Positions 1 through 9,000 of a DNA stretch of 64,000 nt are shown in pieces. The stretch covers positions 310,001 through 374,000 of the forward strand of contig CAWFUH010000003.1 in the NCBI GenBank assembly GCA_963818855.1, written 5' to 3'. The position numbers and the translations under genes are program-made. The number at the start of each line of letters is the position of its first letter. Within the stretch, counting starts at the first letter, position 1. Source of the stretch: Bog-159 sp963818855 (GTDB lineage: Bacteria; Acidobacteriota; Terriglobia; Bryobacterales; Bryobacteraceae). Below the pieces are notes generated by a model that was not told the origin of the DNA, made no database searches, and saw nothing but the letters and a program-made list of their open reading frames with translations.

Positions 1-459
1 AAGGTTGCGGTTGAGCGCGGGCAGCTCTCTGACCGTGGCGGAATTTAGCGTGGCCTGGATGCGGCTGTCATCGGTATCGAGCGGCGGCGCTTCGGAGACG
101 TTGGTGACGGCCTGAGTCGAAGTGGCTAGCGCAAGGGTTATGTTGATGCCTTGCGTCTGGTTGGTGTCCAGCGTGACGCCCTCCTCGGCCGGCCGGAAGC
201 CCGCTGTTTCGATATGAAGCGTATAGCGGCCAGGTGGGAGGCTGCTGAAGCGGTAGTTGCCGGATGTGCTGGTGGTGGCCGCGGTTTCTACACCTGTGTC
301 CAGATTCCTCAAGGTCACCGCGGCGCCGGGAACGGCTGACCCGCTGGGGTCGCTGACCACACCCTGGATATTTCCGCTGAACACCGACTGGCCGTACGCG
401 CAGACGCCCGCAATTAGACACACAAACCCTAAAGCCTTGAAAGCTGGGTACTTCATCAT
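1..459 (-). CDS. TonB-dependent receptor, N-terminal part (cut by window edge)
   Basis: Read from two tandem ATGs at 459/456 to the window edge, 153 codons with no stop. A signal peptide (residues 1-24, ending near CAYGQ) is followed by a carboxypeptidase-regulatory-like beta-sandwich: GVVSDPSGSAVPGAAVTL, then SGNYRFSSLPPGRYTLHIE, then a segment ending RELPALNRNL where the plug domain would begin. This layout is that of the large Oar-like outer-membrane receptors of Acidobacteriota, which take up oligosaccharides or other large substrates; the substrate is not visible here. A LacI-type operator lies about 160 bp upstream, so sugar control is likely (inference). The barrel lies outside the window. 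Confidence 0.85.
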   Translation of the reverse strand, partial: MMKYPAFKALGFVCLIAGVCAYGQSVFSGNIQGVVSDPSGSAVPGAAVTLRNLDTGVETAATTSTSGNYRFSSLPPGRYTLHIETAGFRPAEEGVTLDTNQTQGINITLALATSTQAVTNVSEAPPLDTDDSRIQATLNSATVRELPALNRNL

Positions 460-619
460 GGAAAACCCCCTTGCCAGTCGGCTGGGACCTGGCCGTCATC
501 GCATCGCAGAAAGCCCTTACATTTTTTCGTAGCAGCTGTCCATGGAGCGGCTGCCGATAGTGGAATCTTGAAGCCTACTAGATTTATATCACTCGCTGTA
601 TACCAAGTCAACAGGAAAA

Positions 620-633
620 TGGAAGCGCTTTCA
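620..633. promoter_or_regulatory. LacI/CcpA-type operator (cre-like palindrome)
   Basis: TGGAAGCGCTTTCA is a 14-bp palindrome centred on CG with one mismatched pair. It fits the cre consensus TGWAANCGNTNWCA at every position except the third. It lies between the divergent TonB receptor start (459) and the decayed TPR gene. A LacI-family regulator is encoded at 5459-6460 in the same window; whether it binds here is inference. Confidence 0.6.
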
Positions 634-641
634 TTTAGGGA

Positions 642-1485
642 ATGGGCGTTGCTGGTACCCCACCGCCCGGATTGCGCTACGCTGCGGAGCCGACGAAATG
701 CGGACTTCGGAGACGCCAATACGAGCAGGCATTGAGCCTGGCGCGCTCGGCTTTAGCGTCCTCTCCCAATGACGTCCGGATTCTGACTTTGGAAGCGATT
801 GCGTGGTCCGAGCCGGCAGGGGCCGCGCCTAGCCGCATGCGGGCCCGTGATCGCCGCGAACGAGCGGGATTGCGAAATGGCCGCCTGCAGCGGCCCGCGA
901 AAGCCGTCCCGTTCCGCGGCAACTCAGCGCACTGGCGCCAGCCGAACAGCCACATCCGTTACCAGTTGGCGGCGGGCCAGTTCATGGCAAAGTCGTATAC
1001 CGGCTCCCTGGCGACGCACTCGATCTGGCCGCGGCGGCAAGGGAAGCTTACCGGGAACACGCCGCGCGCCACGGCAGTACGTCGATTTTGCATCGCTGTG
1101 CGTGACCCACAGATCCTGCGACGCCGGGATTACCATGATCGACGCGGGTCTCGGGCATGCTCCGCAGTCGGCCGCATTGTATCTTGCCCGTGGTGTCCTG
1201 GACGTCCAAGGGGGCCTTACGACCGGGCGGACGCCGACTTCGCCACCGGGGAACGGCTGGACCCGCGGCGGGGGTACGGCTCGTTCGCGCAGGCCTTGTC
1301 GCAGGTACAGCAGCCGGTAGCCGCGGCGGATTTCGCGCGCGCTGCAAAAGTCCGGCAAGCCGGGCAGCGCTGGGGAGATCCGCACGTTGCTGGCCCGCTT
1401 CAACGATCTGCGCCGGCGGCTGGAGGACGAGGAAGAGCGGTACCGGCTCGTGGAAGGAGGCGCGCCGGGCGGACCACCGCCATAA
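642..1485 (+). pseudogene. decayed TPR-repeat protein gene
   Basis: Protein-like segments occur in different frames in order. RRQYEQALSLARSALASS looks like a TPR helix pair. Further on come DAGLGHAPQSAALYLARGVL in a second frame, YDRADADFATGERLDP back in the first, and finally EIRTLLARFNDLRRRLEDEE ending with TAA at 1483-1485 in the second frame. No single frame gives a convincing protein, so at least three frameshifts are needed. The family cannot be named more closely than tetratricopeptide repeat. TPR proteins often sit next to TonB receptors in this group of bacteria. Confidence 0.55.
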
Positions 1486-1511
1486 GCTCGTCTATACTGT
1501 GAAGGAAACCC

Positions 1512-2513
1512 ATGCATAGCCAGGCCGGTGCGCTCTTTCTGCTTGCGGCGGCGGGTTTCTTTCAGGCGGCATTTGCCCTTCCGGTCAGGCATCTGCGGCA
1601 ATGGCGCTGGGAACAGATGTGGGTGGCGCAAGCAGTGACAGCCAACCTGCTGTTCCCGCTGCTATGGGCGGCGGTGGTGCCGGCCGCATTCTGGAGCCAG
1701 GCGGCGCACATCCCGCGCTCCCACTGGATTGCGGCGTACGGCTGGGGACTGATCTGGGGGCTGGGCGGCGCCGCCTGGGGCCTGACCATGACGCGCCTGG
1801 GCATGGCTTTTTCCAACTCCTTCGTCTTTGGCGTCACCACCATGACCGGCGCCTTGCTGCCGCTGGCAGTGAACGGAGTCGAGAGTCCACCGCGCCCGCC
1901 GTTGTTCGCCGCGGGCCTGGCGCTGTGCGTGCTGACGACGGTGCTCATCGGCTTCCTGCGACGCCACGGCAGTCAGGAGCCGCTGCTGCCGATGCCGGCG
2001 CCGTTCCGCTCTTACCGTGCGATTTTGGCGGTGGCCATGTTCGCGGGTTTTTCGTCGGCGGGATACGGACTGGCGTTTACTTTCAGCTTCGCCCAGATCC
2101 GGGCCATGATGGCGGGCGGCATCTCGCAGCTCTCGGCCTCGCTGGTGGTGGTGCTGCCGGTGTATCTGGGGGCTGCTACGGTGGGAATCCCGCTAGGCGT
2201 GCTGGTGGCTGCGCGTGCGCACGGCCTGCCGCTGTTTCTGGGCAGGCATGCGATGTGGAACTGGTCGCTGGCCGCGGTGATGGGTCTGTGCGCCACAGCC
2301 AGCGCGGTGCTCTACGGCTTTGCAGGCAGCGGCGCCGGACACCCGTCGCCCAACGTCTCCTTTGGCGTCTTTATCAGCTTTCTGGTGTTAGGCAGCAATG
2401 CCCTGGGCCTGTCTACGGGTGAGTTGCGCGGCAGCTCGCTGCGGGTGAGTGCGGGTCTGCTCTTCAGCGCCGGGGGCCTGGTAGCCGGAGCCTGGTTGCT
2501 GAACGCGCGCTAG
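1512..2513 (+). CDS. RhaT-family sugar:proton symporter
   Basis: 333 residues, about the length of E. coli RhaT, with roughly ten hydrophobic helices throughout and an inner-membrane location expected. The diagnostic stretch GLIWGLGGAAWGLTMTRLGM (residues 79-98), continuing to GALLPLA, matches the conserved core of the L-rhamnose:proton symporter family. The start ATG has a GAAGGAAA ribosome site directly upstream. It follows a dead TPR gene and is convergent with an esterase gene. The LacI operator 0.9 kb upstream and the LacI gene at 5.5-6.5 kb suggest a sugar-responsive neighbourhood. Rhamnose as the actual substrate is not proven, since no rhamnose catabolic genes are in view. Confidence 0.8.
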   Translation: MHSQAGALFLLAAAGFFQAAFALPVRHLRQWRWEQMWVAQAVTANLLFPLLWAAVVPAAFWSQAAHIPRSHWIAAYGWGLIWGLGGAAWGLTMTRLGMAFSNSFVFGVTTMTGALLPLAVNGVESPPRPPLFAAGLALCVLTTVLIGFLRRHGSQEPLLPMPAPFRSYRAILAVAMFAGFSSAGYGLAFTFSFAQIRAMMAGGISQLSASLVVVLPVYLGAATVGIPLGVLVAARAHGLPLFLGRHAMWNWSLAAVMGLCATASAVLYGFAGSGAGHPSPNVSFGVFISFLVLGSNALGLSTGELRGSSLRVSAGLLFSAGGLVAGAWLLNAR

Positions 2514-2516
2514 TAA

Positions 2517-3488
2517 TCACCGGCGACCCTGCTGTGAAATTATCCCGATCGTGCCCAGCCACTTTTCGACCAGCGCCGGCCATTGCGTGATGGGAAACTT
2601 CGTGGGACGCAGCCCAAAGGCATGCTTGCCTTCCGCATAGAGATGCATTTCTACCGGGACCCCGGCGTTCTTCAGCGCCATGTAGTAGACCAGCGAGTTG
2701 TTCACGCTATCGACGGGATCATTCTCAGCCTGCACCAAAAAGGTCGGCGGCGTATGGCGGCTGACAGGAACATCCGGATTCAACTCAAATTTCTTGTAGG
2801 CAGAGAGCCACAGATGCCCCGGATAAAGGGCTACCGCGAAATCCGGGCGGCAGCTCTCTTTGTCGGCTGCATCCACAGCCGGGTACGAACGTTTGTCAAA
2901 ATGCGTGCTGATATCCGTCACCAGGTGGCCGCCCGCTGAGAATCCAAGCACACCGATCTTGTGGGGATCAATGTGGTATTCCGCGGCGTGTAAGCGGACC
3001 AAACCCAGGGTTCTCTGCGCATCTTCCAGTGCCATCGGGGCTTTCGGATTCATCTGGCATTTGCAATGGTCATCCCAATGCGGCCCCGTGTTCGGAACGC
3101 GGTACTTCAAGAGCACGCACGTAATGCCCTTTGACGTTAGCCAGTCACAGACCTCGGTGCCTTCGAGATCGATCGCCAGGACGGAATAGCCTCCGCCGGG
3201 AAAGACGAGCACAGCAGCACCGGTATTCGTTCCCTTCGGCGAATAGACCGTCATGGTCGGCCGTGAGACGTTGTCTATCTCTCCGGGCTCGGTCGTTTCG
3301 GTGTTCGCCGGCGGCCCGAACTGCGCGTCCGGCGGCATGCCGGGCCATATGGGCACTTGGGTGTGACCCGGCGATGGCTGCCAGCATGGCTTCTGGGCGG
3401 ATAGGCTGCAACACGCAAAGACCAGGAGGAGGGTTGGGATCACTGGAGTCATATGTGGGGATGCGAGTACCATCTGAGGTTTGCTCAT
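2517..3488 (-). CDS. secreted alpha/beta-hydrolase (acetyl-xylan esterase-like)
   Basis: 323 residues. An oxyanion-hole motif FPGGGY (96-101), a nucleophile elbow GFSAGGH (Ser184), an acid in the AENDPVD segment (Asp257 or Asp260) and a catalytic His in GKHAFGL (His289) make a complete triad. The fold is the HSL/BD-FAE-like esterase type often acting on acetylated plant polysaccharides or sialate esters. Met13 begins a clean signal peptide (TPVIPTLLLVFACCSLSAQ), so translation may start there and the protein is probably exported. It is convergent with the RhaT-like gene with only three bases between the stops. The substrate cannot be told from sequence. Confidence 0.8.
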   Translation of the reverse strand: MSKPQMVLASPHMTPVIPTLLLVFACCSLSAQKPCWQPSPGHTQVPIWPGMPPDAQFGPPANTETTEPGEIDNVSRPTMTVYSPKGTNTGAAVLVFPGGGYSVLAIDLEGTEVCDWLTSKGITCVLLKYRVPNTGPHWDDHCKCQMNPKAPMALEDAQRTLGLVRLHAAEYHIDPHKIGVLGFSAGGHLVTDISTHFDKRSYPAVDAADKESCRPDFAVALYPGHLWLSAYKKFELNPDVPVSRHTPPTFLVQAENDPVDSVNNSLVYYMALKNAGVPVEMHLYAEGKHAFGLRPTKFPITQWPALVEKWLGTIGIISQQGRR

Positions 3489-3525
3489 TCAGTTTATCCT
3501 CACAGCAGCAGCCAAAGGGTGTGGG

Positions 3526-3570
3526 GCAGCGGCGCTAAAGCGCCACACCGGCTGAAGCCCGCCCTCCAAG
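3526..3570. repeat. ~44-bp palindromic repeat, family A, copy 1
   Basis: Layout is a GCAGCGGCGCTAAAGCGCC hairpin, then CCGGCT(g/a)AAGCCCGCC, then CTCCAA. It shares this plan with copies at 5391, 20529, 29151/29384, 31531, 40149 and 60482. It sits between the 3' end of the ankyrin gene and the start of the esterase gene. Confidence 0.8.
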
Positions 3571-3582
3571 AGCGGGAATTCG

Positions 3583-5184
3583 TTAACCCAAAGCGGACAT
3601 GATTTCGGGATGCCCCATCTTTTGTGCCCATGCACGCGGGCGGGCCCACGGTTCCGCACTGCTCTCCTCCCGGTCGGCTTCGTGTTCGATCAGGAGTCGC
3701 ACAAGCTGGACACGCCCCCAGCGGCAGGCCCAACCGAGCGGGGTGCTTTGCAGGATGTCGTCTCGCCGGTCGAGGTGCGCGCCTGCATCGAGCGCCGCAC
3801 GCCCAAACGCCGCTACTTCGTCGCCGGTAATCCAATCGCCCATCGACGCGATCTCGTGCAGAATGGTCCGTCCGAAGCTGCCGCCGACGTTGACATCGCA
3901 CGAGCCGAGAATCAGGCGGAAACAGGCGAGATAGCCTTCACGATCGAAGTCCTTGTTGCCCGCATACAGCCATGGGATGTGGTGCCAGAAGGTCAACGGA
4001 GATGCGAGCATGCCAAACCAGCGCGGGTCTGCGCGGGCCCAAGCGATGCGATCGAGCGCCATGCGAACGATCTCAGCCGCGCCTCCGTCCGCACCGAATC
4101 GGAGCAGTTCTTCCGCCGATCTGCCGGCATCGTCGCCGATGAGCATCTGCCGCGCGAGGCCGGTCTGGCGGTAGAGGGCTGCGGTGTCGCCGGTTACCAA
4201 CCCGCCGCGCTGCCGCAACAACTCCACCATCTCCCACTGTTTGTGGCTGTATGCGCTATGCACGGGCGACCCACTGGAATCGACATGCAGGTTCGGGTTG
4301 GCGCCGCGATCGAGCAGCAACCCAGCCATCTCACGGCGCCCCAAAGCCGCGCAATACCACAGCGGATAACCTTGCGAGTACGCCGTCCAATCTCCTTCGC
4401 CGGATGAGACGCGCTCGTCCGGATCGAGACCGCAGTCGAGCAGCAATTTGAGCGCATCGAAACGGTTGTTCCGCACCGCAACAGTAAGCAGGCCGCCGCC
4501 GTTCCAACGCACATGATTTTCGAGCGTGCCTTCCGCATGACGCGCGCGCAGCCACTCCAGGTCACCGTTCGCAACCGCGGCACGAGCCGCTTCATCACCG
4601 CCCTCTGCGTCTGACGCTGTTTCCGGGCCGGGCGCGGGCTCGGCTCGGCTCTCCTCTTCCTCCTCGATAATCGCGACGATCTCGTCGTATCCACGCTCGT
4701 GCGCCAGCGTCCAGGCGGAGGTCGCATCACGGTGGGGATCTATGCCCGCGCGCGCGTTCGCACCCTTCCGCATGAGCAATCGGACCATCTCCGGCCGCCG
4801 GTCGATGACCGCATAGTGGATCGCACGATGCTCGTCTCCATATGACAACGTCATGTCCGCCAGTTCGGGCCGCGCGTTTAGCATCGTGCGTACGCGCTGC
4901 ACGGCGCCGGCGCGTACCGCTTCCACCAGCCGCTTAATGGTGACGCCATCGACGTAAGCCTTGAGCTTCGGCCAGCTCTGGAACCCGTAGCTGCGGGCAA
5001 TAACCAGTTGCGCATCGTGCAATGCGAATGTCCCGGCGGCGGCGCTGTGGTAGTGTGCGTTGACCTCCGCGGCGGCCGCGGGATCGCCTGCCGCAAAGCC
5101 GCTCAGCAGCTCTTTGGCTTGACGCTTAAGTTGTGCGAGGTCCGGATGCGCGCGCATCCGGCGGGTGGGTAGGTTCTGTTTCAC
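3583..5184 (-). CDS. ankyrin-repeat protein
   Basis: 533 residues from a GTG at 5184, chosen because AAAGGAGCTCAT stands directly upstream; the longer reading frame above it lacks a ribosome site. The N-terminus (HPDLAQLKRQAKELLSGFA, then a segment ending ARSYGFQSWPKLKAYVD) is a module that often precedes ankyrin repeats in soil bacteria. Ankyrin units follow, for example HRAIHYAVIDRRPEMVRLLM, then NRFDALKLLLDCGLDPD, REMAGLLLDRGANPN and STPLGWACRWGRVQLVRLLI. No signal peptide or membrane helix is visible, so it is probably a cytosolic protein-binding scaffold. Partners are unknown. Family A repeats flank it on both sides. Confidence 0.8.
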   Translation of the reverse strand: MKQNLPTRRMRAHPDLAQLKRQAKELLSGFAAGDPAAAAEVNAHYHSAAAGTFALHDAQLVIARSYGFQSWPKLKAYVDGVTIKRLVEAVRAGAVQRVRTMLNARPELADMTLSYGDEHRAIHYAVIDRRPEMVRLLMRKGANARAGIDPHRDATSAWTLAHERGYDEIVAIIEEEEESRAEPAPGPETASDAEGGDEAARAAVANGDLEWLRARHAEGTLENHVRWNGGGLLTVAVRNNRFDALKLLLDCGLDPDERVSSGEGDWTAYSQGYPLWYCAALGRREMAGLLLDRGANPNLHVDSSGSPVHSAYSHKQWEMVELLRQRGGLVTGDTAALYRQTGLARQMLIGDDAGRSAEELLRFGADGGAAEIVRMALDRIAWARADPRWFGMLASPLTFWHHIPWLYAGNKDFDREGYLACFRLILGSCDVNVGGSFGRTILHEIASMGDWITGDEVAAFGRAALDAGAHLDRRDDILQSTPLGWACRWGRVQLVRLLIEHEADREESSAEPWARPRAWAQKMGHPEIMSALG

Positions 5185-5390
5185 ATGAGCTCCTTTCCAT
5201 CGCGCCCGGTGTCCGCTAGCTCGGGCAGAAAAGAGTTCACGCAAGGTCGTCGAGATCTGAAAACCCGGTGGGACGCAGTCCCTTTCCGCGGACACGGCGG
5301 CGCCCCGAGCGCGCCAAATCAGAGGATATCACTCGGGGCGGGAGGCATGCCAGCGCGAATTACTCCGCATAGCCGCAATCAAAACGGTGC

Positions 5391-5433
5391 TGCAGCGGGG
5401 CTAAAGCCCCGCTCCGGCTGAAGTCCGCCCTCC
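5391..5433. repeat. ~44-bp palindromic repeat, family A, copy 2
   Basis: TGCAGCGGGGCTAAAGCCCC followed by GCTCCGGCTGAAGTCCGCCC and TCC. It lies just beyond the stop of the LacI gene and upstream of the ankyrin gene, in the same orientation as copy 1. Confidence 0.8.
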
Positions 5434-5458
5434 GATCGGCGCGCGTTCGCACAGGACA

Positions 5459-6460
5459 TTATTCGTTAGCGGGCCGGGCCACCCCCGTGGACTCGCGCAG
5501 CACCAGTTCGGGATCCAGGAAGATATGCCGCGGGCGGGGCGGAGCGCCGGAAGCGTCGGGGAGCAGCCCGGCAATCACCAGGCGCCCGATTTCCGCGCGC
5601 GGGATGTGAATGGTGGTAAGCGAAGGACAACTGAATTCGGACATGGTGATGTTGTCGAAGCCGGTGACGGAGACATCGCCGGGCACCGACAACCCCTGAT
5701 TCCGCAGCTCGCGGATGGCGCCGATGGCGATCCAGTCGTTGACGCAGAGAATCGCGGTGGGCGCGAAGCCGGAACGCAACAACTCCCGCGTGGCCTGGCG
5801 GCCGCCCGCGAATCCGTCCTCCACCGGCGTCACCACAAGGCTCTCGGCGCCGTGGCGGGCGGTGGTTTCCACAAACTCCAGGCGCCGCTCCTCGGTGGGC
5901 CGCAGGAACAACGGCGCGCCGACATAAGCCATGCGCCGATGCCCCAGGGCATGCAGCAGATCGAGGAGCATGCGAATGCCCTTGCGGTGGTCGAACTGGA
6001 TGGTGGTGAAGCTGCCAGTCACTTCACCGGCGTCGAACAACACCACCGGTATCCGCGCTTCCTGCAGATCTTCCAGGATGGCCGGTTCCATTTCCGGAAA
6101 CACGCCGAGGCCGGCCACCTTCTGGCCAAGCAGGCGATGCACGCTGGCCTTCAAAAGCTTGACATCGTGCGAGCTGTTTTCGAGCACGGTTTCGTAGCCG
6201 CGCTCGACGGCGTTGGTTTCGATGGCCTGGTAGATGTCGGCAAAGAACGGGTTGTAAAGGTTGGCCATCACCACGCCAAGCACGCGGCTGCGCCCTCCCG
6301 CAAGCGTACGCGCGTGCAGGTTCGGCTGGTATTTCAACTCCTCCACGGCGCGCAGGACCCTCATGCGCGTCGAGTTCTTGACGCCCGGATTTCCGTTGAG
6401 CACGCGAGAGACCGTGGCGCTGGCGACGCCCGCCCTTTTGGCGACATCCTGAAGGTTCAT
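5459..6460 (-). CDS. LacI-family transcriptional regulator
   Basis: 333 residues from the ATG at 6460. A TTG seven codons upstream is possible, but Met8 opens directly into the canonical helix-turn-helix NLQDVAKRAGVASATVSRVL, with the hinge helix at YQPNLHARTLAGG. The remainder is a periplasmic-binding-protein-like sensor (GVVMANLYNPFFADIYQAIE, AILCVNDWIAIGAIRELR, SVTGFDNITMSEFSCPSLT). Members bind CG-centred palindromes and respond to sugars. A matching operator stands at 620-633. It lies downstream of an amino-acid permease on the same strand with a 144-bp gap, so co-regulation with the permease is uncertain. Confidence 0.92.
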   Translation of the reverse strand: MNLQDVAKRAGVASATVSRVLNGNPGVKNSTRMRVLRAVEELKYQPNLHARTLAGGRSRVLGVVMANLYNPFFADIYQAIETNAVERGYETVLENSSHDVKLLKASVHRLLGQKVAGLGVFPEMEPAILEDLQEARIPVVLFDAGEVTGSFTTIQFDHRKGIRMLLDLLHALGHRRMAYVGAPLFLRPTEERRLEFVETTARHGAESLVVTPVEDGFAGGRQATRELLRSGFAPTAILCVNDWIAIGAIRELRNQGLSVPGDVSVTGFDNITMSEFSCPSLTTIHIPRAEIGRLVIAGLLPDASGAPPRPRHIFLDPELVLRESTGVARPANE

Positions 6461-6604
6461 CTCTGATGTCCTTAGTGCCAACCTCGCTTTGAGTCTGAGA
6501 GTTGGGCCTGGGCTCTAAGTCCAGTTCGTCACTGGGCATATCCGTTCGCCTCCGGCCGACACCTAAGTTTACTCCGGAACGAGGGATGTGAGCCGGGCGC
6601 CTGG

Positions 6605-8050
6605 TCAGCTCTTCAGATCGTGCCGGCTCCATTCCGGTCCGTTGAATCTTTGCCGCACGACTACTACATACAACACTCCCAAGGCCGCCAATAAACCGGC
6701 CAGGGTTTTGCCCGCGAGTTCATTGGGTGGCATGATCAACACGACGCAGATGAATGCCGCAAAAACTACCGCCACCAGGTTCAACGGGCCGCCGAAACGG
6801 CCGAGGCTCCAGACGGCGTGGCTGGGCCAGTCCGAGCCATGCTGCCGCGCGCGCCATGCCAGGGCGATCGGAATCGTGTAGGCCAGATACAACGCCACCG
6901 TACTCAAGGACGTCACGATGGGGACGGCCTGGGTCCAGAGCATGGCGGCCATGGATGCAGCCACGATCAACCAGATGGATGGCGCCGGCGTGCCGTGGCG
7001 GGGGCTGACCCAGCGCACCTGCTCCGCCAGAGGCGTACCGTGGTCGCGCGCCAGCGAATAAAGCGCCCGCGATGCCGACGTGATGCACGCCAGTCCACAA
7101 AACCACATGGCCATCGACGCCAACGCCGCCATGGCATTGCCCGCCTTCGCGCCGAGCGCCTGTTGCAGAATCGCAATCACCGCCGGAATCTGGTTGCCTT
7201 GCAGGTCCTTGGCGCCCAGCACGCCCGGGATGCTGCGAATGGCGAGCGTCAGGGCCAGTAAAAGCACGTAGCCGGCGACGCCCGATACCGCCACGGACAG
7301 CACGATGCCCCAGGGTGCCCGCCGCCGCGGATCGCGGGTTTCCTCCGCCATGTGCGCCGATGCGTCGAAGCCGGTGTAGGTCCACTGCGCCTGCAAGAGT
7401 CCCAGCACGAAGGCCCACCAGTAGAGCGAACGTCCGTTGCTGTTTACTGCTTCAAACAGGAACCGCACCGGCTGTTTTGGCGCGAAAAAGAACAGAGCGA
7501 GCGCCACGGCGCCCACACCGGCGATATGTACCGTCACGCTGCAATCGTTCAGGATGGCCACCAAGCGCACGCCGTAGTGATTCAGGAAGCCCTGCGTCAG
7601 CAGAATGAATGCGAACATGCAAAACAGATTGAGCGGTGTGGAGGGCAGATTCAGAAACGGCAGGATGAATTGTGCGCAACTGTAGTTGATGCCGGCCTGC
7701 GCGGCGATCAGTCCCAGAATGTTCAGCCAGGCCACCAGCCAACCCCAGCCTTTGCCGCCCAGGTCGGCGGCCCAGTGGTAGGTAGCGCCGGCAGTCGGAT
7801 ATGCCGAACACAGTTCCGCCATGCTGGCCGCCACCGTCAGGGTGAAAACAGTAGCCAGGGGCCAGCCCAATGTCATCTCCAACGGCCCGCCCATCTCGAG
7901 GCCGTAGCCGAACAGCGTGACCGCGCCGGTGAGAATCGAAATGATGGAAAACGAGACTGCGAAGTTGGAGAATCCGCCCATGCCGCGGAACAGTTCCTGG
8001 GCGTATCCGAAGCGGCCGAGATCGGCGCGATCCTGTTCCGGGAAAGACAT
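6605..8050 (-). CDS. APC-superfamily amino-acid permease
   Basis: 481 residues with about twelve hydrophobic helices. The N-terminal FSNFAVSFSIISILTGAVTL and PLATVFTLTVAASMAELCSA, PTAGATYHWAADLGG and the later GFDASAHMAEETRDPRRRAP are signatures of the amino acid/GABA/choline permease group of the APC superfamily. It should import amino acids or amines across the inner membrane. It sits 13 bp downstream of the CyaY-like gene and could be cotranscribed with it. The exact substrate is not readable. Confidence 0.88.
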   Translation of the reverse strand: MSFPEQDRADLGRFGYAQELFRGMGGFSNFAVSFSIISILTGAVTLFGYGLEMGGPLEMTLGWPLATVFTLTVAASMAELCSAYPTAGATYHWAADLGGKGWGWLVAWLNILGLIAAQAGINYSCAQFILPFLNLPSTPLNLFCMFAFILLTQGFLNHYGVRLVAILNDCSVTVHIAGVGAVALALFFFAPKQPVRFLFEAVNSNGRSLYWWAFVLGLLQAQWTYTGFDASAHMAEETRDPRRRAPWGIVLSVAVSGVAGYVLLLALTLAIRSIPGVLGAKDLQGNQIPAVIAILQQALGAKAGNAMAALASMAMWFCGLACITSASRALYSLARDHGTPLAEQVRWVSPRHGTPAPSIWLIVAASMAAMLWTQAVPIVTSLSTVALYLAYTIPIALAWRARQHGSDWPSHAVWSLGRFGGPLNLVAVVFAAFICVVLIMPPNELAGKTLAGLLAALGVLYVVVVRQRFNGPEWSRHDLKS

Positions 8051-8063
8051 CAGCGCGGCGCGG

Positions 8064-8393
8064 CTAGAGTTCCACGTCCCGCTTCAGATGTTTGCTGATG
8101 GTCTGTGTCATCAGTTCTTTCAACGTCTGGCCCGATTCGGTGTGGACGAAGGTGTTCTCTACAATATCCCAATCGAGCTTGTAGCCGCGCGCGCCCAATG
8201 TCACCTTGATCTGCCCTGTGGCGGCGTCCGGCACCACCGTGAATTTACCCGGCGGATGCTCGAACGAGATGGTGATCGCGCCGCCGCGCATGCTGGACTC
8301 GAAGCCGTAATCGTCACCCGCCAGGACCAGGTCGCCCTGCAAGGTGGTCAACGTTTCCTGGGCGTGCTTCTTGAACTCGTGTTCTTCGATCAT
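8064..8393 (-). CDS. cyaY: frataxin/CyaY-family iron-binding protein
   Basis: 109 residues, the usual length for bacterial CyaY (about 106). The alignment by eye is convincing along the whole chain: FKKHAQETLTTLQGDL (helix 1), then the strands GGAITISFEHPPGKFTVVPD and QIKVTLGARGYKLDW, then the ESGQTLKELM helix matching the E. coli SGETFWDLL segment. Family members modulate Fe-S cluster assembly by binding iron through acidic residues of helix 1; acidic residues are present here (EEHE, GDD). The start ATG has a strong AGGGGGAA ribosome site. No Isc or Suf gene is adjacent; the downstream neighbour is an amino-acid permease. Confidence 0.8.
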   Translation of the reverse strand: MIEEHEFKKHAQETLTTLQGDLVLAGDDYGFESSMRGGAITISFEHPPGKFTVVPDAATGQIKVTLGARGYKLDWDIVENTFVHTESGQTLKELMTQTISKHLKRDVEL

Positions 8394-8572
8394 GCGTTTC
8401 CCCCTGTAGTGCCCAACGCGAACGGTTATTCATTCTTTTGCGTATCTTCCACCGTAGCATTCCAATATGCCGCATGGACGCGCGTAGTGGCAAGCTAACG
8501 GATTACAACAGCGCCACAGCGCGTCCGGGATCGGGGATAATGTGAAATGGACTTGGTGAGGACTACTCCGCA

Positions 8573-8791
8573 ATGACCAAAGAGGAGAAGGAGATGGCCA
8601 AAACGGCTGCGGTTACCAGCGTGGGGGCGGGCGTTGGCAGCGCCGGCGGGGCCACGGTGGGCGTTTTAGAACTGGCGGCCCGGGGCATCGCGACCGGGTT
8701 TTCCGCCGGCTTGGTGATCGGCATCGGCGCCGCCGCGGGCGCCGGCGTGGCTTACGGCATCTATCGTCTTTTCAAGAAACGCGAGGCGTAA
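8573..8791 (+). CDS. small Gly/Ala-rich membrane protein
   Basis: 72 residues. After a charged start (TKEEKEMAKTAA) comes a Gly/Ala-rich region with two likely membrane spans, GVGSAGGATVGVLELAARG and FSAGLVIGIGAAAGAGVAYG, ending in a basic tail YRLFKKREA. The Gly-x-x-x-Gly pattern suggests packed helices, as in glycine-zipper proteins. GAGGA-like purines (GTGAGGA) lie about 11 bp upstream of the ATG. The function is not recognised. It is divergent from the CyaY-like gene. Confidence 0.55.
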   Translation: MTKEEKEMAKTAAVTSVGAGVGSAGGATVGVLELAARGIATGFSAGLVIGIGAAAGAGVAYGIYRLFKKREA

Positions 8792-8816
8792 GCTTCGTGG
8801 AGCGGCGGATGTCCTC

Positions 8817-8962
8817 CTATTGCGTCACTGTGATTGTTGCGGCGCTGCCGTTCCAATAGTAATTGTAGGTCCAGTTCGAATTAAACACGCCGAGAGCGAC
8901 ATTATAGGTTCCCGCCGGAATGCTGCTGCCGGGCGTCCAGCTATACAGGCAGCAGCCCTGAC
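8817..8962 (-). pseudogene. C-terminal scrap of a beta-sandwich protein
   Basis: The minus strand reads LYSWTPGSSIPAGTYNVALG and then VFNSNWTYNYYWNGSAATIT, ending VTQ and TAG at 8817-8819. This is the last strands of an Ig-like or carbohydrate-binding module of the kind that ends secreted acidobacterial proteins. Upstream the frame runs into transposase remains without a start codon. It is a 3' fragment only. Confidence 0.5.
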
Positions 8963-9000
8963 TCCGCGCCGCTCGCCGTGACTCCATTGGCGCCGCCCAC

